A stretch of 41,787 nt of DNA from Spirochaetota bacterium (GTDB lineage: Bacteria; Spirochaetota; UBA4802; UBA5550), in NCBI GenBank assembly GCA_016933025.1, contig JAFGBT010000011.1:1-41787 (forward strand), written 5' to 3'. Positions within the stretch are counted from its first letter, which is position 1. Every line of letters begins with the position of its first letter. This document shows positions 1-8,342 of the stretch, in pieces. A model generated the notes under the pieces. It saw only the letters and a program-made list of their open reading frames with translations, did no database searches and had not been told where the DNA came from. Position numbers and translations under genes: made by a program.

Positions 1-325
1 ATTCGTGGTTAATTATCCAGCTCAATATATTTCCTTGAATTCCCGCCAGTATCTCATCCACACGCTTTTATACGTCGACCTCCGGTCAATGCCGGGCCGG
101 TAGGGCGGCGCGGTTTCGCTTGTTCGCAGGTACATGAAGAAGGAACGAAGTTGACGTTTGTAGAAAATTATTTGTTAATGTGGAAAAAACGGCGACGGCC
201 AAGTGTTGTTATTTCTTGCAGGTCCGCCTTCTCGTAGCGAGGGGCTTAAGCCCCTCGCTACGAGAAGGCGCTAAGGCACCCCGCAGGGGCGCCCTTTTCT
301 TTCTGCCCCGCCGGCGAGGCGGCAC
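1..325. other. Intergenic stretch at window edge with palindrome
   Basis: I find no convincing gene here. The open frames crossing it on the plus strand are unlike any protein I know and run antisense into the MauE-like gene. Its main content is the 46-bp perfect palindrome at 225-270. A second GC-rich hairpin (GGCACCCC/GGGGCGCC, one mismatch, about 273-293) is followed by CTTTTCTTT, which resembles a plus-strand terminator, but no plus-strand gene ends before it in this window. Confidence 0.5.
225..270. repeat. 46-bp perfect palindrome centred on CTTAAG
   Basis: Every base from 225 to 247 pairs with its partner from 270 back to 248, with no loop beyond the central CTTAAG. The core is GAGGGGCTTAAGCCCCTC. 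The same core, with different outer arms, lies at 16940-16987, so this belongs to a dispersed palindromic family and is not a unique site. It lies beyond the 3' end of the MauE-like gene, but no T-tract follows it on the minus strand, so it is not a standard intrinsic terminator. Confidence 0.85.
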
Positions 326-859
326 CTACTCATACTTGGCCTTCTCAAGATGCTTCAGGTGGCTCTTCTCGACAAGGCTCTCTATAGACCCCACATGGCG
401 CTTCGCGCGGAAGAGAATCGCGAAGCAGGCGAAAAAGAACACGTCCCTCAGGATGAGACAGGGGCTCACGGTTTCGCTCAACCCGATGCCGAGCCTGTCC
501 AGTCCGAAGCAGCCGCACTCGAAGCTCCGGCCGTGTACGACGTTGACGGCGATGACCGCGATGAAGGCGGCCATGAGAAGCATGGATACAAAGGCGGCGG
601 ACCGCACCCTGAAGCCGGCGAGCAAGAGAAGGCCCAGCAGCGCCTCAAGCGCCGGGACAGCGACCGCCGCGTAGGGTACCAGCATGCCGGGGAGCACGTC
701 GTACATCGCGACAAGCCGTCCGAATGAATCGGGCGCCATGATCTTTAACAGGCCGGACATCAGGAGCATGGCCCCCATGCCAACGCGAATGACCGCGGTA
801 AACCAGTTCCCGTAGAGTGTGCTGTTGACCGCCCGCTTTATGCCGCTCTCGCCGCTCAT
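326..859 (-). CDS. MauE/DoxX-like integral membrane protein
   Basis: A 177-aa protein with four hydrophobic segments (about 22-45, 60-85, 88-110 and 130-152). Between the third and fourth is an ECGCFG motif, the cysteine signature of MauE-type proteins, which belong to the DoxX-like fold and are linked to disulfide or redox handling in the envelope. The start ATG overlaps the stop of the rhodanese gene (ATGA), and a GGAG lies upstream. Translational coupling to a rhodanese suggests a shared job in sulfur or thiol chemistry, which is inference. The C-terminal tail is basic and probably cytoplasmic. Methylamine dehydrogenase genes are absent here, so a true mau role is unlikely. Confidence 0.8.
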   Translation of the reverse strand: MSGESGIKRAVNSTLYGNWFTAVIRVGMGAMLLMSGLLKIMAPDSFGRLVAMYDVLPGMLVPYAAVAVPALEALLGLLLLAGFRVRSAAFVSMLLMAAFIAVIAVNVVHGRSFECGCFGLDRLGIGLSETVSPCLILRDVFFFACFAILFRAKRHVGSIESLVEKSHLKHLEKAKYE

Positions 860-1323
860 TTTTCACCCCGCTCCACCGGATATCCGGCCTCATCCCATCC
901 GGGGAGGCCCTCCCGCATGACGTACACGGTCCTCTTGTACCCTCCGGCGACGATCAGCTTCGCCAGTGCCCCGGCGGCGCCGCACGAAGGGCCTTCGCAG
1001 TAGACGACGATCTCGACCGGCCTGTCCGCATAGCGCGCCCAGGGGCGCGCCTTCTTCGCCGCATCCGCGCCGGACGCGGGAATGCTGACCGCGCCCGCCA
1101 CCCGTGAACAATCGTACTCGTCCCGTTCGCGAGCATCAATGAAAACGGCGGCGCCCGCGTCCCGCTTGATCTTCGCCTCGGCCGCCGATATCTCAACGAT
1201 GCGCCGCTCCGAAAGAGACGCCTTGCTCACCAGCAGATAGCCGTCCGGGTGAAAAAGATTAATCACGAGGCCGGCCGCGCCCGCCACGACAAGTATGATG
1301 ACAGTATCTTTCAAAAGCCGCAT
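856..1323 (-). CDS. Membrane-anchored rhodanese-domain protein
   Basis: A 155-aa protein. Residues 5-25 are a hydrophobic anchor or uncleaved signal, and a single rhodanese domain follows (about 40-150). The typical AxFIDARExxEY start of the domain is present (VFIDARERDEYD), as is the active-site loop VVYCEGPSCGAA, where the first Cys is the expected sulfur-carrying residue. The end of the domain (GLPGWDEAGYPVE) is also canonical. Known family members move sulfane sulfur or act as redox sensors. Placement outside the inner membrane is inferred from the N-terminal segment. The gene overlaps the HD-GYP gene by 13 bp and the MauE-like gene by 4 bp, so the three are probably co-transcribed. Confidence 0.88.
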   Translation of the reverse strand: MRLLKDTVIILVVAGAAGLVINLFHPDGYLLVSKASLSERRIVEISAAEAKIKRDAGAAVFIDARERDEYDCSRVAGAVSIPASGADAAKKARPWARYADRPVEIVVYCEGPSCGAAGALAKLIVAGGYKRTVYVMREGLPGWDEAGYPVERGEK

Positions 1324-3413
1324 GACACTCCCTTTTCCCTCCCCGGCTCTTCCAGGGAATACTCCCTGAACGAGTCCCTGCTTATTTTCTCATATATCCT
1401 GTTGCGGATGAACAGGTCGACGAGGTCCGCGTCCAGGATCCCCTTCTCAGCCTCTTCCTGCATGATCTTCAGGACGCGCTCCAGGGGAACGGCCTTCTTA
1501 TAGGGCCGGTCCGAGGCCGACAGGGCGTCGTAGATGTCCGCTATGGCCATGATGCGCGACTGTATCAGGGTGCTCTCTCTTCCCTTGAGGCCGTCGGGAT
1601 ATCCGGTGCCGTCCAGCTTTTCATGGTGGCGCAGGGCGATCTCCGGGATGTTCTTGTATTCCGGCGGCCAGGGTATCTTGCTGACGAAGCAGTAGGTATG
1701 CGTCACGTGGCTCTCGATCTCCTTCCGCTCCATCGGGTTGAGACTGCCTCTCCTGATCGAGAGGTTCATAATGTCGGCCGGCGATATGACGCAGAGCCGG
1801 TCGCCCTCGACGCTGACGCAATCGATCTCGTCTATCTCCTGTGCTATGCGTTCGAGCACCTCCTCCGGGTTTTCCTCCATGACCGCGGGTTCGTTCATCT
1901 GGCAGAGCTTTTCCTTAATATCCTTTATCCTCTGGAGCTTCTCGTTCTTCTCCTTCACAAAATCCCTCAACGCGGCAGCGGCATCTCCCTCCTTCCCGAT
2001 TGACCTCATCAGCTCGGCCTCATGCGAAGTGTACTGCAGCTCCAGGAACCGGTAGAGGTAATTGAGCCGCAGGCAGAGGTTGTCGAAGTCTTTTGGGTAG
2101 AGCTTCTTGGCCTTTCTGAAGACCGAAAGGTCGATATAGACCTTCCCGAAATCGTGGAGCAGGGCCGCCAGCTCGAGTTCCTTGATCTGCGTATCCGTGA
2201 ACGAGACACCGCCCAGATAGCCTTCATTCTCAACGTTTACCGCGCTCGCCATGGCCTTGCATATCTCCGCCACGCGGAAGGAGTGACCGGAGGTGGCCGG
2301 GTCCCGGGACTCGATTGCCGAAACCGACGCCTTGACGAACTCCTCGAACTGGTTCTGTATCTGCATGATCATCCGGTTGTTTTCGATTGCGATGGCCGCC
2401 TGCCCCGCGACGGCCTCCATCAGGCTGTCGTACTTCTTGTCGAAGGTCACCACGTAGCGATCGAAGTCCTCGGACGTTTCGAGCTTGATGGTAAAGGCCT
2501 CGTCCGTTCCGTCGCTTACCTTTTCGGGCTGCTCCTTGCAGTTCAGCAGCTGGATAACGCCGATAATCTCGTCCACGTGATTCTTCATCGGAACCGTGAG
2601 CATGGAGCGCGACCGGTAATTGTGCTTTTTATCAAATGACGGGTTGAACGAATACGGCGTGTCCGCCGGCAGGCTGTAGGCGTCCGGTATATTCAGCACC
2701 TCGCCCGTGACCGCGACGTAGCCGGATATAGACTTCTTGTCCATGGGCATGACGCGCTCCTCGAGGCGTATGTCTCGCGAAAAGGTGTGCGAGTACTTGA
2801 ACCTGAGCCGCTTCTGCCCCTCCTCATCGTGCTCGACCAGGAAAATGCTCCCGGCGTCGGCGCCCGTGATCCGCTTGCTCAGGAAGAGAATGAGGCGCAG
2901 GAGCTTCTCCTGGTCCTTTTCGATCGACAGCGCCCGCCCCATGTTGATGAGATCCTCCTGGTCCTTCCTTGTGTCTATGAGCCTGGCCAGGTATGTCTCC
3001 TGGAGCGCATGGTTGAGGTAGAGGTCTTTCACCACGGCAAACGTCTTGCGCACCACGAAGGTGAACTCCGCCGCTGATAGCGGTGCCGTCCTCACTTCGG
3101 AAATGTCCCTGAGGTTCTCGGAGCCCAGACTTTTCAGAAAATCCTCGCCGCCGAATATGACGAGCTGGCAGGAGACCCTGGCAAATCCCAGGACGCCGAG
3201 CAGGTTGCTCAGCTCCGGGTATTCGTCGCGAGTGAGAAAGATGACGGCATTCGTATGATCGTGCTCGGTTTCATCGATCAACGAGTGCATGGCCTTCGTG
3301 ATATCGGCTGACTCAACTATGGTAAACTCGTCGCCCTGGGGAAGGGTTATCAGCTCCCGGGCCTTGCCGGATATCAGGACGATGCTCCTGTTTTTTTCAT
3401 GAAGTATGTCCAT
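1311..3413 (-). CDS. GAF and HD-GYP domain phosphohydrolase
   Basis: About 700 aa. The first ~140 residues are of unknown fold, a GAF domain covers about 160-350, and an HD-GYP phosphohydrolase domain covers about 365-680. The metal-binding HD lies in LLHDFGKV near residue 420 and the signature HHEKLDGTGYP near 596-606. The usual gap between these motifs is about 60 residues. Here it is ~175 because of a charged, helix-rich insert, a subfamily arrangement I recall from other bacteria. HD-GYP proteins typically hydrolyse cyclic-di-GMP or related dinucleotides; the activity of this one is unproven. I chose the ATG at 3413 over a GTG at 3422 because GGGAAG sits 8 nt upstream of the ATG. It is the promoter-proximal gene of a three-gene overlapping cluster. 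Confidence 0.88.
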   Translation of the reverse strand: MDILHEKNRSIVLISGKARELITLPQGDEFTIVESADITKAMHSLIDETEHDHTNAVIFLTRDEYPELSNLLGVLGFARVSCQLVIFGGEDFLKSLGSENLRDISEVRTAPLSAAEFTFVVRKTFAVVKDLYLNHALQETYLARLIDTRKDQEDLINMGRALSIEKDQEKLLRLILFLSKRITGADAGSIFLVEHDEEGQKRLRFKYSHTFSRDIRLEERVMPMDKKSISGYVAVTGEVLNIPDAYSLPADTPYSFNPSFDKKHNYRSRSMLTVPMKNHVDEIIGVIQLLNCKEQPEKVSDGTDEAFTIKLETSEDFDRYVVTFDKKYDSLMEAVAGQAAIAIENNRMIMQIQNQFEEFVKASVSAIESRDPATSGHSFRVAEICKAMASAVNVENEGYLGGVSFTDTQIKELELAALLHDFGKVYIDLSVFRKAKKLYPKDFDNLCLRLNYLYRFLELQYTSHEAELMRSIGKEGDAAAALRDFVKEKNEKLQRIKDIKEKLCQMNEPAVMEENPEEVLERIAQEIDEIDCVSVEGDRLCVISPADIMNLSIRRGSLNPMERKEIESHVTHTYCFVSKIPWPPEYKNIPEIALRHHEKLDGTGYPDGLKGRESTLIQSRIMAIADIYDALSASDRPYKKAVPLERVLKIMQEEAEKGILDADLVDLFIRNRIYEKISRDSFREYSLEEPGREKGVSCGF

Positions 3414-3534
3414 AATCAGCACTTCCCGACTGTCCGTCCATCACAATGATACCTTTCGCTTTCTCCGTCAATGATTATTTTTCGCCCGGAGGGGCGGGAG
3501 GGAAACGGCTTCGCCTCCGCCATCCGAATATTAC

Positions 3535-3571
3535 TTGACATTTAGAATTTTTTGGTGGACGTATTATACGT
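3535..3571 (+). promoter_or_regulatory. TTGACA box and ACGTATTATACGT palindrome upstream of 281-aa gene
   Basis: A perfect TTGACA (3535-3540) is followed by TATTAT at 3562-3567, but the 21-bp gap is longer than normal for sigma-70. A 13-bp perfect inverted repeat (ACGTAT-T-ATACGT, 3559-3571) overlaps the putative -10 and could be an operator. The two divergent signalling genes (3413 and 3620) share this 206-bp spacer. Confidence 0.35.
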
Positions 3572-3619
3572 GATTCGATTTTACTTGTACGCAATATTTT
3601 TTTCTCAGGATCGTTCCCG

Positions 3620-4465
3620 ATGACCGAAAACGCGATCACGAACATACCCAGGACCCTTGAGGAAATCGGGGAAGCGGTCATCGCCGCGCTCGGCTACAAG
3701 CGGTATCCCCTTGACAGGCTCGAGGAGATCATGAAGGCGGTCGACGATCTGACGGCAGACTCCGCGAGCCGCAAGCAGTGCGAGGACCACCTAAAGTCCT
3801 CGGGAAGCAATTATGTGCTCTTCTTCCTCTCCAACATCCTGTACAATCTCAAGCAGAGGGGCCAGCTGGTCCTCACTGACGATGTGATGAAGTGGCTCGG
3901 CAGCGTGTGGAAGAACTTCCTGAAGCGCAACAAATCATACCAGAACATGTTCCTCAGTTTTGACGAGCACCGGATAAAGATGAAAAAATACTATCCGCAC
4001 GGCGGTACGTTCATCAGCCAGATAGAAAACGTCAATCTGATCAAGGAGGACTTTGCCCTCGATTCCGATTCTGAAAACAGCCCCATCAGGAGCCTGGAAC
4101 GCTTCTACCAGGACGCCTGGGAGGTCCTCAACGCCATGAAACCGAGCTACTTTTTCCTCCTTGATTACTACTACGAAAAAAAGATGAGCACCGGCCTTGA
4201 CTCGAACGAGGCGGTCGCGCTCGAGGCGGGAGGCCTCGCCAAATTCGGCCACCTCAACTACACATACGCAGATATCGCCGTGCTCATCTGCCAGTGCCTG
4301 GGGATCCTGGAGGCGGCATACCTCATCCTTAAAAAGAAAAAATCCCATCGGAGGCTTATCAGCGTCAACGGCAAACAGAAGTTTCTCACGACGCCGGAGA
4401 TCTACAACATGTATCTCGATAAATTCAACGCCATGAAGAAGGAACTGACGAACCTTAATAAATAA
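3620..4465 (+). CDS. Protein of unknown function paired with CNB-PP2C phosphatase
   Basis: A 281-aa soluble protein, probably mostly helical, rich in Lys, Leu and Tyr, with no signal peptide or membrane segment. I do not recognise a family. Notable patches are the aromatic run SYFFLLDYYYEKK (about 176-188) and a hydrophobic segment with paired Cys-Gln (ADIAVLICQCLGILEAAY). It ends 21 bp before the cyclic-nucleotide-binding phosphatase gene on the same strand, so co-transcription is likely. It may be a partner or substrate of that phosphatase, which is inference from position only. The start at 3620 has a CAGGA-type ribosome binding site about 10 nt upstream. Confidence 0.75.
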   Translation: MTENAITNIPRTLEEIGEAVIAALGYKRYPLDRLEEIMKAVDDLTADSASRKQCEDHLKSSGSNYVLFFLSNILYNLKQRGQLVLTDDVMKWLGSVWKNFLKRNKSYQNMFLSFDEHRIKMKKYYPHGGTFISQIENVNLIKEDFALDSDSENSPIRSLERFYQDAWEVLNAMKPSYFFLLDYYYEKKMSTGLDSNEAVALEAGGLAKFGHLNYTYADIAVLICQCLGILEAAYLILKKKKSHRRLISVNGKQKFLTTPEIYNMYLDKFNAMKKELTNLNK

Positions 4466-4486
4466 GGTTCTCACCGCCCGGCTGTT

Positions 4487-5722
4487 ATGACAACCTACAA
4501 AGAAAAAGACATCGTCGGAATTCTCCGCAACATCCCGATCTTCCAGGGGCTGCAAGACAAAGAATACGACCGGATCATTCCGCTCCTGAAGCTAGAAAAA
4601 TACGAACCGGGCGCGCACATCATTAAGGAAGGAACCCACGGGGATTCGATGTGCATCATCATCAGCGGCACGGTCAAGGTGACCAAAAAGGACGAGTCCG
4701 GAGAAGAAATTCTCGTTGATACCCTCTATGCCGAGTCATATTTCGGCGAATTCTCGCTGATCGACAACATGCCGCGTTCGGCGAACGTCATCAGCATCGA
4801 GGATACGGAGCTCTTCCGGCTCGAAAAAAAGGAGCTGGACGAACTCCTGGCCAGGAGCAGCGCCATATCGAACACCTTCTACAAAAACTGCCTGGAGGTG
4901 ACCTTCTCCCGTTTCAGAAATATCATTTCGAATTTCGCCTTCTCCCAGCACGATCTCAGGAAAAAATCGTCCATCCTTGACGAGCTGAACAAGGACCTCT
5001 CGCTGGCGAAAAAACTGCAGGGCTACTTCATCAACCGGGAGCTTCTCGACCACGAGCACTCGTTCCTTCCCGGCGTGAGGCACTCATACCTCTACAAACC
5101 GTGCATGGAGATCGGCGGCGATTTCCTGAATGTTACGGAACTTAAACCGGGAGTGGCCAGCATCATCATCGCAGACATCATGGGACACGGCATCACCTCC
5201 GCCCTCGGCACGGGGGTTCTGAAAAGCGCCTTTTCGATATCGATCGCCGAGTACGCCCTGAACCCGACGCGGCTCATGGAATTCCTCAACAGCCACTTCC
5301 TCGAGGTCATCACACAGCTGTACGCGACCTGCTACTACGCGGTCGTGGACATGAAAAAGAAAAGGATCCGGCTGGCAAAGGCGGGCCACCCGCACCCCAT
5401 CTTCTGGAAGGGGAAAAACCGCGATTTTACCGAGATCGAGTGTCAGGGAACAGGACTCGGCCTGGTCAAGAAGGCCGAGTTCGGCCAGGTTGAATACGAC
5501 ATCGAGGAGGGGGATAAAATCCTTTTCTACACAGACGGAATAATCGAGCAGCGCGACCCGCGGGGCGAGATGTATTCGGAGGCGCGGCTGAAAAATATTT
5601 TCAGGGAGCTCATTCTCGGCGGCCGCGACGGCCTGGTCCACAGCATCTATGACGACGTGAAGTCCCATGCCGGGGCAAGCCCGATCGAGGACGACATGAC
5701 CCTCCTCCTCCTCGAATTCTGA
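4487..5722 (+). CDS. Cyclic-nucleotide-binding domain fused to SpoIIE/PP2C phosphatase
   Basis: A 411-aa protein. Residues ~15-130 form a CRP-type cyclic-nucleotide-binding domain, with FGEFSL and PRSANV matching the phosphate-binding cassette including its Arg. A helical linker (~140-190) leads to a SpoIIE-type PP2C phosphatase (~195-411). The metal-binding motifs are intact: EIGGDF, DIMGHG, LFYTDGIIE and SPIEDDMTL. Known relatives dephosphorylate phospho-Ser on STAS anti-anti-sigma factors; here cAMP or cGMP would be the input, which is inference. A class III cyclase lies about 4 kb away (9799-10815). I see no clear Shine-Dalgarno, so translation may depend on the preceding gene. It converges on the DISM receptor gene, with 8 bp between the stops. 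Confidence 0.9.
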   Translation: MTTYKEKDIVGILRNIPIFQGLQDKEYDRIIPLLKLEKYEPGAHIIKEGTHGDSMCIIISGTVKVTKKDESGEEILVDTLYAESYFGEFSLIDNMPRSANVISIEDTELFRLEKKELDELLARSSAISNTFYKNCLEVTFSRFRNIISNFAFSQHDLRKKSSILDELNKDLSLAKKLQGYFINRELLDHEHSFLPGVRHSYLYKPCMEIGGDFLNVTELKPGVASIIIADIMGHGITSALGTGVLKSAFSISIAEYALNPTRLMEFLNSHFLEVITQLYATCYYAVVDMKKKRIRLAKAGHPHPIFWKGKNRDFTEIECQGTGLGLVKKAEFGQVEYDIEEGDKILFYTDGIIEQRDPRGEMYSEARLKNIFRELILGGRDGLVHSIYDDVKSHAGASPIEDDMTLLLLEF

Positions 5723-5734
5723 CCGCACGGTCAG
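5719..5734. terminator. Short palindrome spanning two convergent stop codons
   Basis: CTGACCG-CA-CGGTCAG is a perfect 7-bp stem that includes the TGA stops of both converging genes. No T-tract follows on either strand, so terminator function is only a possibility. Confidence 0.3.
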
Positions 5735-7896
5735 ACATTCTTCCGTATTATTTCATTGAGATCATTCGCGCGGTTCAGCATGGTGTCGGTGAAGGTCAGC
5801 AGTTCTCTCCCGGACTCGGCGAGAGACGACGCCATTTCCGCGATGCGCAGCACCATGGTGCTGCTTTCGTCCATCGAGGTTTTTTGCTCCTGGGTCGAAA
5901 ACGCTATGTCCTTCGACAGGCCGTCCAGTTTGCCCGATTGATCCACGAGCGCGACCATGGCCGAACCCAGGCGCTCCATCTGTCCGGTCACGGCGCCGAC
6001 TTTTTCGCTGATGCCGCTGATCCTCCCGAAAATCTTCTCCATCGATTCCCGGGTCGCGTCCATGATCTGCATGCTGTTCTCGATGTCGGTGATGATGCGG
6101 CCGATCTGCCCGGTGATCTCTTTCGACCGGTCAGAGGTGGCGGCGGCAAGCTTGCCGATTTCGTCCGCGACCACCGCGAAGCCCCTGCCGTAATCGCCCG
6201 CACGCGCGGCCTCGATCGACGCGTTCAGCGAGAGGAGGTTGATCCGGTCGGTGATGTCGTCGATGACCGACATGAAATTTCGGGCCGATTTTCCCCCGGC
6301 GCTGACGACCCTGATGGTCTCGGACATCCGGTCGAGGTTGCCCCCGGTTTCATCGGACGCCGCGACGATCTGCGCGATGCTTTCGAGCGCGTCCCCGCTC
6401 ATCGCAATGACCTGCTCGCGCGTTTTGCCGATCTGGTCGACCATGAGCCCCACCCTGCGCCGCTCCTCCTCCTGCCTCATGACGGCCTCGTTGATGTTTT
6501 CGATCGCGGCGGTCAGCTCCTCGAACGAGGCCGACATCTCCTCGCTCAGGGTCGCCTCCTCCTGCGACATGGCCGAAAAATTGTCGCAGATCTTCTTCTG
6601 CTGCGTGCCGGACTCGTACAGCTCGCCGGAAATCTGATGCGCGGTCTGCATTACGCTTTCCAGGAACTCCGTCCTCTGCTCGAGGCGTCCCCTGGTCACG
6701 TTCAGCTCGTCATTCGTCCTCTTGATCCGGTCGGCGAGCGCGATGGAGAGGAGCACGACCATCGCGGCGGAGCCGCCCTGGAGGGACCAGGCGGTGACGA
6801 AGCTGGTCGGCAGAATACCGAACGACTTCATCAGGTAAATGAATGAGCCAAGTAGAAACAACGAGGCCGAAATTATATAGAAAAGACCGTTTCTGCTCCC
6901 CCTCACCAGCATCCTGATTCCCATGGCCAGCGTGACGATAACGGTCACCAGCGAGAGCACCGCCGACCCGACCATCGCGGTGCCATAGGGAAGAACGGCC
7001 GAGGCCGCAAAGAACACCGCCAGGGCCGCAGACATCCCGGTCCCGATCCAGAAAAACAGTCTATCGTGGTTCCGCACGTCCATAAACAGGATGGAAAACC
7101 ACACGGCGAAAAAAACCGCGAGGCACAGAACCATCGGAATGCAGGCATTGGCGAAGCCGGGGGACATGGGCCAGAGGAACTGGAAGGCCGTGCCGTTTTG
7201 CGTCATCATGAAAAGGGTGAAAAAGAAAATGAAGAGCACGTAAAACCCGTACTCGTGCTGCCTGACAAAAAAATAGATGCAGAGGTTGTATAATATCATA
7301 ATCAAGAAAATGCCGTAAAATACCATCAGCACCCGCTCGTCATTTCTCGAGATCCGGTTGAATTCCTCCGGCGACCAGAGGTTAAGCACGATATTCATCG
7401 AGCTGGCGGTTTTCTGGCGCAGGTATACGGTACAGCCGCCCTTTGCCTTGAGGCGCAGCGGAAAGACAAACGTGCGGTGATCATAGGGACGCTCGGGAAA
7501 GGGCCGGGTGTCACCCGCGCTGTATTTTTTCAGGAGCCTGTCGCCGTCCATGATATACAGATCCATCAGGTCGACAAGCGGGTAGGCATGCTCGACAAGA
7601 ACAGCCGTTTCCCGGCCCGTTCGGTTTGTAATGCCGAAGCGGACCCAGTAGACTGAACTGGTAAAACCGAAGCCCAGCGATTTTTTTTTGGACGCGATCC
7701 ACTTCCCTTCATACCCGGGACCGCGCACGTCGTCAAGGGTCGCGGTTCCGTCACTGTCTTCGAGGTACTCAAGACGGGTACCCAGCGGCAGCATTTTCAA
7801 CCCGGCGTCAAGGGTTACTGTCCCCGCCCTACTATCACCCGGGAAAAGCAGAAATGCGGCAACAAGCATGCCGATGCAAAATCGCCCTCTATTCAT
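5731..7896 (-). CDS. 7TMR-DISM receptor fused to methyl-accepting chemotaxis domain
   Basis: A 721-aa protein. It has a signal peptide (1-24), a periplasmic 7TMR-DISMED2-type sensory domain (~30-165), a seven-helix DISM membrane module (~180-385) and a cytoplasmic MCP signalling domain (~450-700). The MCP hairpin tip is clear around residues 545-585 (INLLSLNASIEAARAGDYGRGFAVVADE). No HAMP domain is visible between membrane and coiled coil. DISM extracellular domains are proposed to bind carbohydrates or other small ligands. The output would be CheA/CheW control or a related response, but no che genes are nearby, so it is an orphan receptor. GGAG lies upstream of the ATG at 7896. Confidence 0.9.
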   Translation of the reverse strand: MNRGRFCIGMLVAAFLLFPGDSRAGTVTLDAGLKMLPLGTRLEYLEDSDGTATLDDVRGPGYEGKWIASKKKSLGFGFTSSVYWVRFGITNRTGRETAVLVEHAYPLVDLMDLYIMDGDRLLKKYSAGDTRPFPERPYDHRTFVFPLRLKAKGGCTVYLRQKTASSMNIVLNLWSPEEFNRISRNDERVLMVFYGIFLIMILYNLCIYFFVRQHEYGFYVLFIFFFTLFMMTQNGTAFQFLWPMSPGFANACIPMVLCLAVFFAVWFSILFMDVRNHDRLFFWIGTGMSAALAVFFAASAVLPYGTAMVGSAVLSLVTVIVTLAMGIRMLVRGSRNGLFYIISASLFLLGSFIYLMKSFGILPTSFVTAWSLQGGSAAMVVLLSIALADRIKRTNDELNVTRGRLEQRTEFLESVMQTAHQISGELYESGTQQKKICDNFSAMSQEEATLSEEMSASFEELTAAIENINEAVMRQEEERRRVGLMVDQIGKTREQVIAMSGDALESIAQIVAASDETGGNLDRMSETIRVVSAGGKSARNFMSVIDDITDRINLLSLNASIEAARAGDYGRGFAVVADEIGKLAAATSDRSKEITGQIGRIITDIENSMQIMDATRESMEKIFGRISGISEKVGAVTGQMERLGSAMVALVDQSGKLDGLSKDIAFSTQEQKTSMDESSTMVLRIAEMASSLAESGRELLTFTDTMLNRANDLNEIIRKNV

Positions 7897-8342
7897 GAGA
7901 AACTCCGATTATAACCCCATCCGGTTCACAATCCGAAAAAATCTGTCTGATATACGCATGTTAATAAATGATACAAAATGAGAGGTCAAGTCAAAATGAA
8001 ATCACATTTCAAACGACTTATTGTGAGCATGTCTGGACGCTTCCTCACTCGCCGTAATGACTCGACAAGCCCCGCTGTAGGTGGTGGATGCCGAGATCCG
8101 GAGACTCTCGGGCCACCTTACAGTGTATCAGGACGGACATGAGAAGTTCGGGGACAACCCCTGACCGCAGGGTCTTGCCCCGGGCACGGGCATCATGAAA
8201 TATATCAGACAGGCCAAAAACTGCGTGAAAACATGGGAAAAACATAAAAAATCCTTGACGTTTTTAATAAACTGGATTATGTCTACTAAAGTCGGCGGTA
8301 GGACAGCCGCTCAAATAACATCATATATTAAATGGAGAAGTG
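7897..8342. other. Intergenic region upstream of HU-like gene
   Basis: 446 bp between the divergent receptor and HU-like genes. The half next to the receptor gene is AT-rich and probably holds its promoter. The middle (8040-8200) is GC-rich. A 66-codon minus-strand frame there has no family resemblance I can support. The part next to HU has a TTGACG hexamer. I see no tRNA or riboswitch. Confidence 0.4.
8255..8282 (+). promoter_or_regulatory. Possible promoter of HU-like gene
   Basis: TTGACG (8255-8260) is followed after 16 bp by TTATGT (8277-8282). The -35 is good but the -10 is poor, so the assignment is weak. The ATG lies 60 bp further on. Confidence 0.3.

Noticed and set aside
180..727. 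Plus-strand frames of 164 and 125 codons
   Set aside because: They run antisense to the MauE-like gene and through the 46-bp palindrome; no known fold and no ribosome site.
5884..6846. 320-codon plus-strand frame
   Set aside because: Exactly antisense to the MCP domain; long mirror frames are expected in GC-rich coding DNA, and the residues (many His, Arg and Asp) are of that type.
8045..8245. 66-codon minus-strand frame in the HU upstream region
   Set aside because: No family match, no good ribosome site and composition unlike neighbouring genes; could be part of a repeat, but no second copy is in the window.
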